Assembly: GCA_028282545.1 (NCBI GenBank)
Contig: JANQHT010000121.1
Location: 17,954 to 81,953 of the forward strand
Length of the DNA stretch: 64,000 nucleotides
DNA from: Spirochaetales bacterium
GTDB lineage: Bacteria; Spirochaetota; Spirochaetia; DSM-27196; Alkalispirochaetaceae
Direction of reading: 5' to 3'
Below the pieces are notes generated by a model. It did no database searches. It worked only from the letters and a program-made list of their open reading frames with translations, and was not told where the DNA came from. The translations under genes and the position numbers were made by a program. Below, piece after piece: positions 33,988 to 43,611 of this stretch (the first letter of the stretch is position 1; the number at the start of each line of letters is the position of its first letter).

Positions 33988-36023
33988 TGCGCGCCCTCCA
34001 GACCGAAGAGCAGTCTTAGGTAGTCGGCGGGGCTCAGGGTCTCCTCGTAGTACAGGGCGGAACGAACCACGTTTCGAACGTAGGCCCGTGTTTCGGCAAA
34101 TGGAATCGCCTCGACGAAGAGCACCGGGTGGAGATCGCCGAACTGGGCCGTCCAATCCACGGCGCGGCGGTAGCCGGCGTTGTACCCAGCGAGAACCTCC
34201 ACCGGCGTCTCCAGGCGTTCGAAGAGAAAAGTCAGATAGGCGCTCCCGAGCCGGAGGTTGTCCGAGACGCCGTGGATGTCGTAGGTGTCCATTCCGATCC
34301 GGCGCGCCATATCGGCGGCGGTTCCCGGGAGCACCTGAGCGAGTCCCTGCGCGTCGGCGTGAGATTGCGCCGTCACGCGGTAATGACTCTCTTCACGAAC
34401 CAGACCGTGCAGCAGTGACGGCGGAAACCCGCCCTCTTCCGACGCCGCGGCAAACTCGCCGGGGTAGAGGCGCGGATAGAGCAGGGAACGTTCGGCGGCG
34501 CGCGGACCGCGTTCGCTCTCTGCCAGGGCGATCCGGAGCAGCGTGATTGACTCGAAATGGCTGCCCCCCTCCGCGAACCGGCGGGCCAACCGCGATACGT
34601 CGGCCGGATCGATTTCGCCGGCACCCATGGCGCGTCTGAGTTCGCGGTAGGCATCGTCGTACAGGGAGGCGTTGAGTAGCTGCTCCGATAGACGCGCAGA
34701 GGTGTCGGAAAAGCGCTGGGCGCCCCCCTCCCCCCCGGCGCTGCTACCGGTACGGTCCGCGTCGCTACCCTCAACGAGCGAAATGGGGCGCCCCTCGATG
34801 TGCTCCGCCCAGAAGCGTTCGTACGTCCCGGCGGGTAGTGCCCGAGCGGATTCTAAGGGCACCTCCTCGCCGAAGTGGTGGAGAATCAGCTCGATCCGGG
34901 CGTGCAGACGGGAAAACTCCCGCGGAAGCGTACCGCGGACGTCCATAAGTTCCGCCACGTTCCGTTCGCGCACCAGCCGGGCAAGCTCGGAGGAGAGGAG
35001 CCGTTCGATCCGGCGGTCCCCGGCCTGTGCCGCCGCGACGCCGCCCGCCGCTGCAAGCGCCTCGGAGAGGGAGGCGCCGGCGGATAGGGCCGTTCGCACC
35101 ATGCCGGACGCATCGCCGCGGACCCCGTAGGCACGCCCTGCCTCGTCGTACCGACCCGCGCGTTCCAGGACCTCCGGCGGCACGTCGCCGCGATCCCCGT
35201 ACCACTCGATACCCGCCGTTGCGTCGGCGGCGCTTCCGGCGGCAAAGGCGCGCCCCGCCGTATCGAGAAACCCGGAGACGTCGCCGCCGGCGCTCACATC
35301 CTCGACCGTAGGTCGCGGGAGAGCGCGAAGGAGGCGACGCGCCTCGCCCGTTTCGCCGATCGCCGCCCGGTACGAAGCCGCGAGGAGCCGCTGTTCGACG
35401 CCCGGAAAGGCGGATAGATCACCGCGATAGAAGAGGTAGAGGTAGAGGCGCCGGTGAATATCCGAGGCTGGATACGCGAGAAACACGTCGAGGAACGCCC
35501 ATTGCCACGTCTCACGGCCCAGTTCCCGTTCCGCCACCGCTCGCCACAGGGCGGATTCGTCGTCCTCGGTGATCGTCCCCGTTGCGTCGGGAACCTCGTC
35601 GTAGCGCTCCTGCCGATAGAGCGCTTCCGCCCGGGCGCGCCCCGCGACCTCCTCCATCCCGACCAGGGTCCGCGCCAACAGGGCCGTCTCTTCCAGCAGG
35701 AGCCACTCGGAACGCTCCCGGGCCATGTCAAAGAGCAGCTCCGCCGAGAGTCTGCTCCAGGGCTCCTCTCCGCGGGCCACATCGTCTTTGAGGATCGCGA
35801 TCGCGGTGGCGCGCATGTCCAGGCTGCGGACGGAGCGCGCCAACACGTAAGGCCAGGCGGGGTCGGACCCCCGGAGTTCCGCGATCGTCTCCGGAGTGGG
35901 GTCAAAGAGCTCCGGCCGCCCCGGAAACGCCGCCGTGGACACATCCGCAGATCGGACACACCCGGAGAGTGCAACGACCAAAAAGAGTGGAACCAGGTGA
36001 CGAACGGGCACGGTTCGCTTCAC
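33984..36023 (-). CDS. Lipoprotein lytic murein transglycosylase (Slt-like)
   Basis: 679 residues from a GTG with GGAGG seven bases upstream; the ATG-less eight-codon extension is rejected. Lipobox VALSGC puts it on the membrane. About 470 residues of helical superhelix precede a C-terminal goose-lysozyme-like domain. Its catalytic Glu is in HGLVREESHYR (~542), followed by AQGLAQVLPGTA and VLAGYNAGYRR. It cleaves glycan strands to 1,6-anhydromuramyl ends. Its ribosome site abuts repeat copy B. Confidence 0.93.
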   Translation of the reverse strand: MKRTVPVRHLVPLFLVVALSGCVRSADVSTAAFPGRPELFDPTPETIAELRGSDPAWPYVLARSVRSLDMRATAIAILKDDVARGEEPWSRLSAELLFDMARERSEWLLLEETALLARTLVGMEEVAGRARAEALYRQERYDEVPDATGTITEDDESALWRAVAERELGRETWQWAFLDVFLAYPASDIHRRLYLYLFYRGDLSAFPGVEQRLLAASYRAAIGETGEARRLLRALPRPTVEDVSAGGDVSGFLDTAGRAFAAGSAADATAGIEWYGDRGDVPPEVLERAGRYDEAGRAYGVRGDASGMVRTALSAGASLSEALAAAGGVAAAQAGDRRIERLLSSELARLVRERNVAELMDVRGTLPREFSRLHARIELILHHFGEEVPLESARALPAGTYERFWAEHIEGRPISLVEGSDADRTGSSAGGEGGAQRFSDTSARLSEQLLNASLYDDAYRELRRAMGAGEIDPADVSRLARRFAEGGSHFESITLLRIALAESERGPRAAERSLLYPRLYPGEFAAASEEGGFPPSLLHGLVREESHYRVTAQSHADAQGLAQVLPGTAADMARRIGMDTYDIHGVSDNLRLGSAYLTFLFERLETPVEVLAGYNAGYRRAVDWTAQFGDLHPVLFVEAIPFAETRAYVRNVVRSALYYEETLSPADYLRLLFGLEGAQ

Positions 36024-36031
36024 GGCTGCCT

Positions 36032-36200
36032 CCGGAACAAAGAACAAAACGTTGGGCTTCGCTGCGCCGCGGATACGCGTTGTGTTCTTCCTTCCGGGCG
36101 CGCCTGGTGATGTGTTCTTTCCATCGGCAATGTGATCTCCAATGACAGAGACATAGTCGTCGGAGGGCTCGTCGCCCTCCGTCCATAATGAGAATTGCTA
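36032..36200. repeat. Palindromic intergenic repeat, copy B
   Basis: It aligns with copies A and C over the loop TTGGGCTTCGCTGCGCCG and flanking stems (36032-36051 with 36075-36096, imperfect), the GGGCGCGCCT junction, GGCAATGTGATCTCCA, and the small hairpin CGGAGGGC-TCGTC-GCCCTCCG at 36161-36181. The left outer arm is missing because the slt gene begins there. It separates slt from the next minus-strand gene, whose stop lies five bases beyond its right end. Confidence 0.85.
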
Positions 36201-36204
36201 GAGG

Positions 36205-36918
36205 TCAGCGTTTGCGGCGACGCCGCGGCCAGGCAACCGCCGACAGCGGGGCAAAGGATCTGAGTTCAGGGAGCACTTCCGTCTCCAGAAGGCTGAATAT
36301 CCCGAAGGTCGCCAGCGCCACCAGGCTGAGGGCGATGAGCAGTATCGCAATCAGCGCAATCCCGCTGAACGAACGCGGAGGAAGCTCCTCCTCTTCGGTA
36401 TCGCCGAAATCGGACGTGTCGTCATCGTAGGCCCCGACGGTGACCTCCGAATCATAGCTCGCGTTTACGCTGTCTTCGAATCCGTCGGCGTCTATGGTGT
36501 CGCTGTCGAGATCGAAATCGGGCAGGTCGAGATCGCCCAGGTCCTCGACACCGTCGATACCGCTGTCGATATCGGGCAAATCGTACGCTTCGCCCAGGGC
36601 TACGTCGTCGAGACTGATGGAGAGACTTTGGTACTGGCTGTCGTCTGGCGTCGAGATGCGGGCGTCAACGGTTCCGGAACCGTCACAGCCCACGACCATC
36701 ACGATTTCGGCGCCATCCGTATCGTCGTCACCGAGGTCTTCGAGGAGAAGTGTGCCTACATGGCCTACTTCTTCACCGTGGCGACGCAAAAGATCGATCT
36801 GTACGTTGTTCTGGTGCTCCCGTGCCGTGGTTAGGACGAGGCGTTTCCGCGAGGGGGCGTCGTCCCCGAGAATCGGAAAGAACGATCCGTCAGCCAACTT
36901 GATACCGATTTCTGCCAT
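36205..36918 (-). CDS. Membrane-anchored protein resembling an isolated Hsp70 substrate-binding domain
   Basis: 237 residues. Residues ~1-110 align by eye with the beta-sandwich substrate-binding subdomain of DnaK: VLTTAREHQNNVQIDLLR against the DnaK TFSTAxDNQxxVxIxVLQG pattern, then GTLLLEDL and AEIVMVVGCDGSGTVDARI. No Hsp70 ATPase domain is present. An acidic linker (~110-185, Asp-rich) leads to one transmembrane helix (~188-212) and a basic tail. Topology and function are unproven; a chaperone-like or peptide-binding receptor is inferred. It is divergent from the TPR-Mrr-like gene. Confidence 0.7.
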   Translation of the reverse strand: MAEIGIKLADGSFFPILGDDAPSRKRLVLTTAREHQNNVQIDLLRRHGEEVGHVGTLLLEDLGDDDTDGAEIVMVVGCDGSGTVDARISTPDDSQYQSLSISLDDVALGEAYDLPDIDSGIDGVEDLGDLDLPDFDLDSDTIDADGFEDSVNASYDSEVTVGAYDDDTSDFGDTEEEELPPRSFSGIALIAILLIALSLVALATFGIFSLLETEVLPELRSFAPLSAVAWPRRRRKR

Positions 36919-36970
36919 TCGGATGCTCCTGTTAGGAGGCTATTGTCTTTTACGGCGCTCTGTCAACGCG

Positions 36971-36999
36971 TTGACATGACCTCCGGCAGGCCGAATACT
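36971..36999 (+). promoter_or_regulatory. Strong sigma-70-type promoter predicting a leaderless mRNA
   Basis: TTGACA, 17-base spacer, AATACT, then only seven bases to the ATG at 37007. The predicted start site coincides with the start codon, and no Shine-Dalgarno sequence intervenes. Confidence 0.55.
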
Positions 37000-37006
37000 A
37001 AAGTGC

Positions 37007-38356
37007 ATGGGAACGTCCGTGACAGCACTCGTCGCTGCATCCGCCGTTCTCGCCGTACTTGTCGGCGGGGTTTTTACCGTATACCTGCTGCGCAACCGGA
37101 AGTCAAAGGACAAACCGGCCCGGCGCGACCGCAACTCCGTCATCAAGGATGCGAATCGGCAGCTCGCGCAGAACCCGAAGGATCACCGGGCACTCGGGGC
37201 GCTGGCGGATCTCTATTTCGACGAGCGGGCCTGGGACAAGGCGATCAAGCTCTATCGCGTTCTCCAGGATCTGTCGGCGACGAACAACAACATCGACGGC
37301 TGGTTCGTCACGATGCGCTACGGCCTGTGTGCGATGCAGTTACGGCAGTTTGCGGAGGCGTACAAGGCGCTTGTCATTGCCCGATCGATGAAAAACGAGG
37401 CGTTCGAAATCAACTACAACTTGGGTTTCCTGGAATACAAACGGGGGAACGTGGACCGGGCGATTCAACTGCTCCGGGAAGCGAACGAGGCGCAGCCGGA
37501 CCATATTCCTACCCAGCGCTACCTGGGACGAGCGCGATTCAAACAGAAGCGGTACCGGGAGGCACTGGAGATGCTTCGCCGCGTGGTGGATGCGGAACCG
37601 GAGGACAGGGAGTCTCTGCTCTACGTTGCCCAGAGTCACTTCGAATTGGGCCGGAGCGATCAGGCGCTCCAGATCTTTGCTCATCTACGCCCCGATCCGG
37701 TCCTGGGAGCCCACGCTTCGCTCTACACCGGTACCATTCGCACCAAGAAACGTGAGTACGACCAAGCGATCATGGACTTCGAGATCGGGTTACGACACGA
37801 AAACACCCGGCCGGAGATCACGGTCGAACTACGATACCGCCTGGCAACGGCCTACCTGGAAAAACAGGAGATCGGGAAAGCGCTGCAGCAGCTTACCGAA
37901 ATCCAGGACCTGAACCCCGACTACAAGGATGTTCGCGACCAAATCAGCCGACTGCAGGAGTTGAACAGCAACCGCCATCTCCAGACGTATATGATGGCCC
38001 CCGCCTCGGGGTTTGTTGCGCTCTGCAGGCGGATGGTCCCGACATTTCATCAGAACGCGATCATCAAGATCACCGACGTAGCGGTAACCAAGAAGGAGTA
38101 CGCCGACATCCTGGCCGACGTGAGTACGCCGAAGTGGGAAGATGTGATTCTGTTCCGGTTCATTCGTGGAACCGGTTCGGTGGGCGAACTTATGCTGCGC
38201 GAGCTGAACTCCCGCATCAAGGAGGTGCGCGCCGGGCGGGGCTACTGTGTCACCGCCGGTGAGTTCTCGGACAGCGCAAAGGCGTTTGTCGAGGCGCGCC
38301 TTATCGACCTGCTCGGGAAGAAGGAGCTTCTCAAGATCCTGAACAAGGTAGAGTAG
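37007..38356 (+). CDS. Membrane-anchored TPR protein with Mrr-like C-terminal domain
   Basis: 449 residues. One N-terminal transmembrane helix (5-28) is followed by a basic stretch. At least six TPR units span ~45-325 (for example ALGALADLYFDERAWDKAIK and LLYVAQSHFELGRSDQALQI). The last 110 residues resemble the restriction-endonuclease-like fold of Mrr: WEDVILFRFIRGTGSVGEL, then GRGYCVTAGEFSDSAKAFVE and [13 protein letters not shown]. The QxK catalytic signature is absent, so it should not cut DNA. It ends in a 26-base convergent overlap with rsmG. Confidence 0.8.
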   Translation: MGTSVTALVAASAVLAVLVGGVFTVYLLRNRKSKDKPARRDRNSVIKDANRQLAQNPKDHRALGALADLYFDERAWDKAIKLYRVLQDLSATNNNIDGWFVTMRYGLCAMQLRQFAEAYKALVIARSMKNEAFEINYNLGFLEYKRGNVDRAIQLLREANEAQPDHIPTQRYLGRARFKQKRYREALEMLRRVVDAEPEDRESLLYVAQSHFELGRSDQALQIFAHLRPDPVLGAHASLYTGTIRTKKREYDQAIMDFEIGLRHENTRPEITVELRYRLATAYLEKQEIGKALQQLTEIQDLNPDYKDVRDQISRLQELNSNRHLQTYMMAPASGFVALCRRMVPTFHQNAIIKITDVAVTKKEYADILADVSTPKWEDVILFRFIRGTGSVGELMLRELNSRIKEVRAGRGYCVTAGEFSDSAKAFVEARLIDLLGKKELLKILNKVE

Positions 38357-39020
38357 CGCGAAAGAGGGAGCGATCGCCCAAGTGCGGGACCGTGGGCAGC
38401 TCGACCGCACGCCCCCCGGGGAACGTACGAACGAGCGCATCCGCGATTTCACTTCCCTGGTACACAAGGATCGCACTCCCCGGTGGAAAGGTCGCTACCA
38501 CATCGCGAACCACCCCTTCCGTGAGTGGACTCAGCGCACGAAAGGTGACGATCGCCGGAGCATCGGCACGCACCGACAGGGTCGTGAAATCAACATCATC
38601 TACAACTACGCCGTCCAGAGCAAGATCGCGCAGGATGTACCGGAGGAACGAGACTCGACGCGCGCCGCGCTCCACCAGGTGAAACGAATCCGCTCCTCCG
38701 CCGGGAAGCGACTTCAGCGCGATCGATAGGGGAATACCCGGTAGTCCGGGCCCGCTCCCGAGGTCGTAGACGTCGACCCGTTGTGCGCCGCCGGCGCGCA
38801 TGCGACGGATCTCCCCGTCAAAGAGGGGTACCGGGAGGAGCGAATCGACCACGTGACGGCGAAGAACGATTTCCGGGGAGCTTCCGTCGCGGTGCGAAAA
38901 GAAGCGGTGTGACCGGTTCCACTCGAAGAGGCGCGCCGCGTACGCCGTCAAGAGCGGCGCGCTGTCGGGGCCGACCCCAAGCGTTGCGAGGAGTTCCCGC
39001 AGTTCCCCTTCGTCTCTCAT
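38331..39020 (-). CDS. rsmG: 16S rRNA (guanine-527-N7) methyltransferase RsmG
   Basis: 229 residues. AdoMet motif [14 protein letters not shown] (~86-98), followed by [16 protein letters not shown] and the VTFRALSPL strand typical of GidB/RsmG. It methylates G527 in the 530 loop of 16S rRNA. The start overlaps the mnmG stop (ATGA), the common gidA-gidB arrangement. The tail is short relative to some homologues. Confidence 0.94.
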   Translation of the reverse strand: MRDEGELRELLATLGVGPDSAPLLTAYAARLFEWNRSHRFFSHRDGSSPEIVLRRHVVDSLLPVPLFDGEIRRMRAGGAQRVDVYDLGSGPGLPGIPLSIALKSLPGGGADSFHLVERGARRVSFLRYILRDLALDGVVVDDVDFTTLSVRADAPAIVTFRALSPLTEGVVRDVVATFPPGSAILVYQGSEIADALVRTFPGGRAVELPTVPHLGDRSLFRATLPCSGS

Positions 39021-40873
39021 GCCGCCGGCGACGGCCGACCGAGCACGACCATCAGGACAGTGATGTCGGAGGTTCGCACGCCGCTGACGCGAGACGCCTG
39101 GCCTATCGAGAGTGGGCGGATATGCTTGAGCTTCTCCCGCGTCTCATTGGAGATTCCCGTCACCGCGTCGTAATCGAAGTTGTCGGGAATCCGCATCGAT
39201 TCCAGTCGATGAAACCGGCTCACCTGGCGTTGCTCGCGGGCAACGTACCCTTCGTACTTGACGTCCAGTTCGATCTGACGGAGCCACTCCCCGGACAAGC
39301 CGCCGAGCCCGCTCTCCCCGAGGCGGGCGAGCGTGTCGATCGTCACTTCCGGGCTGCGCAGGGCGTGATCAAAGGCCTTCCCGATGTGCGGGCCAAGCGC
39401 TGCTTCCTGTCGGAGGTCCCTCTCGTTGATAAAACGTCGGCGCAGGGCGCCGCGGGCCGCTTCGATCGCCGCTCGTTTCTCCACAAACGCGTCGTACCGG
39501 CCCCGTCCGACCAACCCCGCCTCGTACCCGCGTTCCCGCAGACGCATGTCGCTCGAATCGGCCCGGAGGTTCATCCGGTGCTCGGCGCGAGAGGTGAACA
39601 TCCGGTAGGGTTCTTCCGTTCCCAGTGTCACCAGATCGTCGATCAGGACGCCGATGTACGCTTCCGACCGGGACAGAACGAACGGTTCGCGTCCATCCAG
39701 GGCGTGGGACGCGTTGATCCCCGCAACCAGTCCCTGGGCAGCGGCCTCCTCGTACCCACTGGTTCCGTTGGTTTGCCCTGCCACGTAGAGGCCGCGAACG
39801 CCCTTGGTTTCCAGCGTCGGGAGCAACCGCCGTGCATCGATAAAATCGTACTCGACGGCGTATCCCGGCCGCAGCATCTCCGCTTCTTCCAGGCCCGGGA
39901 TCGTGCGAATAAACGTTTCCTGGACATCTTCCGGGAGAGAACTCGAAATGCCGTTTAAGTACATCTCCTGCGTACTCAGTCCCTCAGGTTCGATGAAGAT
40001 CTGGTGTCGCTTCCGGTCGGGGAATTTCACGACCTTGTCCTCGATGCTCGGACAGTAGCGCGGACCGTTCCCGACGATTCGACCGGAATAGAGGGGCGAG
40101 CGCGAGATGTTCGCTTCGATCACCCGGTGCGTCTCTTCGGTCGTAAAGGTGATGTAACACTCGACTTGGTCCCGTTCTACCGAACGGTTCGAAAATGAGA
40201 AGGGTGCGATCTCCCGGTCTCCAAACTGCTCTTCCACGCGGGAAAAGTCGATCGAACGGCGGTGAATTCGGGCGGGTGTCCCGGTCTTCATGCGTCCGGT
40301 ACGGAAACCGAGGCGCGTAAAGGCCGTCTCCAGTCCGCGTGCCGACGGCTCGGCAATCCGGCCCGCTTCCGCGGTGTACTCACCGATGAAGATACGGCCG
40401 TTGAGGAAGGTGCCGGTGGTAACCACCACGGCAGGCGCCTCGATGCGCCTGCCGCGCTCAGTCACCACACCGGTAATGCGATCGCCGTTATCCGTTGTCA
40501 AGAGATCGACAACGGTGTCCTGGAGCAGGTGTACGTTCTTCTCATTCTCGAGAACCGCTTTGGCTCGAACGTGGTACGCCAGCTTGTCGGCCTGGGCGCG
40601 AGGGGCCTGTACCGCGGGACCGCGGCTCCGGTTGAGAACGCGAAACTGGATCATCGTGTCGTCGACGATCCGCCCCATCTCGCCGCCCAGGGCATCGATC
40701 TCCCGGACCATGTTTCCCTTGGCGAGCCCTCCCACGGCAGGATTGCAACTGAGGCGGCCGATCGTGTCGAGATTCTGCGTGACCATGATGACCGCACGGC
40801 CCATGCGCGCAATGGCGAGCGCGGCCTCGATACCGGCGTGGCCGCCGCCTACCACGACTGCGTCTATCTTCAT
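39017..40873 (-). CDS. mnmG: tRNA uridine-34 5-carboxymethylaminomethyl modification enzyme MnmG
   Basis: 618 residues. The FAD-binding [12 protein letters not shown] sits at residues 8-19. Family signatures [28 protein letters not shown] and [16 protein letters not shown] follow, and the helical C-domain with [10 protein letters not shown] closes the protein. With MnmE it installs cmnm5U34 in tRNAs. It lies four bases after mnmE and overlaps rsmG. Confidence 0.97.
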   Translation of the reverse strand: MKIDAVVVGGGHAGIEAALAIARMGRAVIMVTQNLDTIGRLSCNPAVGGLAKGNMVREIDALGGEMGRIVDDTMIQFRVLNRSRGPAVQAPRAQADKLAYHVRAKAVLENEKNVHLLQDTVVDLLTTDNGDRITGVVTERGRRIEAPAVVVTTGTFLNGRIFIGEYTAEAGRIAEPSARGLETAFTRLGFRTGRMKTGTPARIHRRSIDFSRVEEQFGDREIAPFSFSNRSVERDQVECYITFTTEETHRVIEANISRSPLYSGRIVGNGPRYCPSIEDKVVKFPDRKRHQIFIEPEGLSTQEMYLNGISSSLPEDVQETFIRTIPGLEEAEMLRPGYAVEYDFIDARRLLPTLETKGVRGLYVAGQTNGTSGYEEAAAQGLVAGINASHALDGREPFVLSRSEAYIGVLIDDLVTLGTEEPYRMFTSRAEHRMNLRADSSDMRLRERGYEAGLVGRGRYDAFVEKRAAIEAARGALRRRFINERDLRQEAALGPHIGKAFDHALRSPEVTIDTLARLGESGLGGLSGEWLRQIELDVKYEGYVAREQRQVSRFHRLESMRIPDNFDYDAVTGISNETREKLKHIRPLSIGQASRVSGVRTSDITVLMVVLGRPSPAA

Positions 40874-40876
40874 TCT

Positions 40877-42220
40877 CTATTTCCCAAGGCAGAAGGTGCC
40901 GAACACGGCGTCCAGGATGTCCGCCGACGTCACCTCGCCCGTAATTTCACCCAAAGCGTGGATTGCATCCTGCACGTCGAGCGAAATCGCGTCAACGGGG
41001 ACACCCCGGTCAACGCCGGTGAGCACTTCGCCGAGCGCAGATGACGCCCGCTCCAGGAGCTGCTTCTGCCGGAGCGAGTCGATCACCGTTGTGACCGCCC
41101 GATCCGCCTCAGGAACGAGGCGTTCGCCAATCGCGGTGACCAGCTCCGCGAACCCCTGGGCGGTCACGGAACTGACGGCGAGGTACCCCTCGGGCGGCGG
41201 GGCGCACCGGGGATCGTCGCTCTTGGTCCATACGCGTATGAGTCGCTGCGGATCGATGTCGGGGAGGTCCTCCCCGGGATCGAGGCCACCACGGCCGTCC
41301 ACGAGGTAGAGCACGAGGTCCGCGTGACGAATCAGCCGGCGCGTTCGTTCGATACCCTCCGACTCGATCGCCTCCCGGGTGTCGCGGAGGCCCGCGGTAT
41401 CCACAAGGCGGACCGGGACACCCTCCAGTTCCAGGGTGCTCTCGATGTAGTCGCGGGTCGTCCCGGGCTCCGGCGAAACGATAGCGCGCTCCTGTTTCAG
41501 GAACACGTTGTACAGCGACGATTTTCCCGCGTTCGTCCGGCCCGCAAGCGCTATGGTGGCGCCCTGGTCATAGAGCCGCCCGACCCGGTAGGTTGCAACC
41601 AGCGCGTCCACGTCGTTCCGCGCTTCGACGATCGTTTCAATCGGGATGGGAACCTCACCGGTATCCTCTTCGGGGTAGTCGATCTGGACGGCCAGGTTGG
41701 CCATGATCGCGACGAGCCGGTCCTTGGCGGCGGAGATCCTCCGGTAGACGCTTCCCTCCAACCGGTCCAGGGCGCGCGCGTGGGCGGCGCCCGTCTGCGA
41801 TGTGACCACTTCGTGCACCGCCTCAGCACGGGTGAGGTCGAGTTTGCCCGCGACAAAAGCGCGCATGGTGAATTCGCCGGGATCGGCGGGCCGCATACCC
41901 GCACCGTACAGCGCCGCCAGCAGACGTTGGACACCGGGAACGCTCCCGTGGCAAAAGACCTCCACCATGTCTTCCCCGGTGTAACTTTGCGGCGCCCGGT
42001 AGACGGCCAGGACCACCTCGTCCAGAGTCGACCCGTCCGGTTCAACGAGGTACGTATGGACCATTGAGTAACCTGACGCGCTCAGAACGCGTTCGGGGTG
42101 TGCGGCGAGACGCGAAGTGATATCGATAGCCTCGGGTCCGCTTGTCCGAATGACCGCCAGGGCGGCCGTACCAAATGCGGTTGCCTGGGCAGCGATCGTG
42201 TCGGAGGCTGCGGAAATCAC
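40877..42220 (-). CDS. mnmE: tRNA modification GTPase MnmE
   Basis: 447 residues. The N-terminal folate-binding domain (1-~115) has DTIAAQATAFGTAALAVIRTSG. The G domain (~212-370) has P-loop GRTNAGKSS, G3 DTAGLRDT and TKSD. The protein ends with the catalytic-type FCLGK, carrying the invariant Cys. It pairs with MnmG next door. The ATG overlaps the stop of the LPP20-like lipoprotein gene by four bases, an unusual coupling of a tRNA enzyme to a lipoprotein gene. Confidence 0.97.
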   Translation of the reverse strand: MISAASDTIAAQATAFGTAALAVIRTSGPEAIDITSRLAAHPERVLSASGYSMVHTYLVEPDGSTLDEVVLAVYRAPQSYTGEDMVEVFCHGSVPGVQRLLAALYGAGMRPADPGEFTMRAFVAGKLDLTRAEAVHEVVTSQTGAAHARALDRLEGSVYRRISAAKDRLVAIMANLAVQIDYPEEDTGEVPIPIETIVEARNDVDALVATYRVGRLYDQGATIALAGRTNAGKSSLYNVFLKQERAIVSPEPGTTRDYIESTLELEGVPVRLVDTAGLRDTREAIESEGIERTRRLIRHADLVLYLVDGRGGLDPGEDLPDIDPQRLIRVWTKSDDPRCAPPPEGYLAVSSVTAQGFAELVTAIGERLVPEADRAVTTVIDSLRQKQLLERASSALGEVLTGVDRGVPVDAISLDVQDAIHALGEITGEVTSADILDAVFGTFCLGK

Positions 42221-43608
42221 GGGAGGAGACTCACAACCTCTGCGGCGAGTTTCTCACCGGCCGCCTGGAAGGCGGCGCGGATCGAACCGCGTGAATCGTT
42301 CCCGCGGGCGCTACCGCTCACGGTCACGTCCAGCAGGTTGCGGTCACTGCGAAGGTCAAGAACACTGGCTTCCAAGGAAACGCGAACAAGATATCCGTCG
42401 TCTTCCTGGAAGTCGACGATCCACGCCTTGCCGACGATCGCCCGGTCAACCGCCGCGAGCAGCTCAAAAGGGAGCATCTCGTAGACATCGCTCGCAACAA
42501 TCCTCCGGGCTTCGAGGATCCGCTCCTGTTGCTCCTGGGCGAGTTCGGCTCGCTGAACATCGAAGGCTTCGCCCGCCAGGCGCCTGACGATCGCCCCGGA
42601 GGTCTGATCGGTCGAGATCGGGTTTTGGACGATATCGGCGTCGACCACGACCACGGCGGTAGGGACGGTGGCGGCAGAGGAAGACGCCAGAACGGTGATC
42701 TCCCGTTGGAGGGCGGTACGAACCGCGTCCAGAACCGCGTCGTTCGCCCCGTCGGCAGAGGCTGCGGTTAGGGCGTCGCGAAGGAACTCCGGCTCGACGA
42801 TCAATCGGTGCTCGCCCACGCGTTCCGGCGGAACGATTCGAACGGTTTGCGTTTCAACGCCGACGACCACCCGTGTATGTTCGATGGGCGTTCCGCTCCG
42901 GGAGTAGCTTTTGGGATAGACCACCACCAACCGCTCCGGCGCATCCGTTTCGAGACGTACCGTCACCCGGAGTTCCTCCAGGGCTCCCAGGCGATACTCC
43001 AGGTCATCCGGTACAACGTCCAGCGAAACGCGTCGCGCCTGGCGAACGATATCTTCGGGACTAACGGCGCCGGCGGCCCCTTCACCCAACATCGCGAGGT
43101 CGTACCGGACGCGCTGAAGCGGCAAAAGGGTCTGCCGGTTCACTCCCGTCGAAGGGGGTTCGGCCGGGATTACCACGGCGCGGGCGATGTCACGGGCGTC
43201 CGCCTGGACAAGGGCGGCGTCAAGGCGAAACAGGAGGTACACTTCGTAGGTTTCATCTATCCTCCGAGAGAATCGATCCTCCTCGAACACGGACGAACCG
43301 GGGTCGCGGCGACGCGCGGTGATTCGCTCCGTGGCGACGTCGAGCAGGAAATCGCCGGCGTCCCCTTCCGGCGCCGCCACGGCCGCGTAACGGGCCGCGA
43401 GCTGAAGCGCGGCGTCATCAAGTGCACGCGATTCCGCCCCGCCGGGCGAGGCGCCGCGCCCGTAGGCAACGAGATACACATCGTCGTCCGGCGCGGTCGG
43501 TACCGTGGAGATCCAACCGGGCGCAACCGTTTGCTCAGTGACGCAGGAAACGGAGACGAGGACGCCGAGAAGAGCGAGAATGGAAACGAATTGCGTGGAC
43601 CGTTTCAC
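42217..43608 (-). CDS. Lipoprotein with LPP20-like region
   Basis: 463 residues. Lipobox LVSVSC puts the lipid Cys at residue 22. The N-terminal third (PGWISTVPTAPDDDVYLVAYGRG then ALDDAALQLAARYAA) resembles the LPP20/amyloid-secretion lipoprotein domain. It has the same W-(x)-P-D...G...A-x-x-A logic. The rest alternates beta and helical segments without known motifs. It is encoded between two other lines of envelope genes and mnmE. A surface or periplasmic role is inferred; no enzymatic residues are evident. Confidence 0.75.
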   Translation of the reverse strand: MKRSTQFVSILALLGVLVSVSCVTEQTVAPGWISTVPTAPDDDVYLVAYGRGASPGGAESRALDDAALQLAARYAAVAAPEGDAGDFLLDVATERITARRRDPGSSVFEEDRFSRRIDETYEVYLLFRLDAALVQADARDIARAVVIPAEPPSTGVNRQTLLPLQRVRYDLAMLGEGAAGAVSPEDIVRQARRVSLDVVPDDLEYRLGALEELRVTVRLETDAPERLVVVYPKSYSRSGTPIEHTRVVVGVETQTVRIVPPERVGEHRLIVEPEFLRDALTAASADGANDAVLDAVRTALQREITVLASSSAATVPTAVVVVDADIVQNPISTDQTSGAIVRRLAGEAFDVQRAELAQEQQERILEARRIVASDVYEMLPFELLAAVDRAIVGKAWIVDFQEDDGYLVRVSLEASVLDLRSDRNLLDVTVSGSARGNDSRGSIRAAFQAAGEKLAAEVVSLLP

Positions 43609-43611
43609 CGC

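Noticed and set aside
36161..36181. GGAGGGC/GCCCTCC hairpin as a terminator
   Set aside because: No T-run follows on either strand in any of the three copies; it is part of the repeat family instead.
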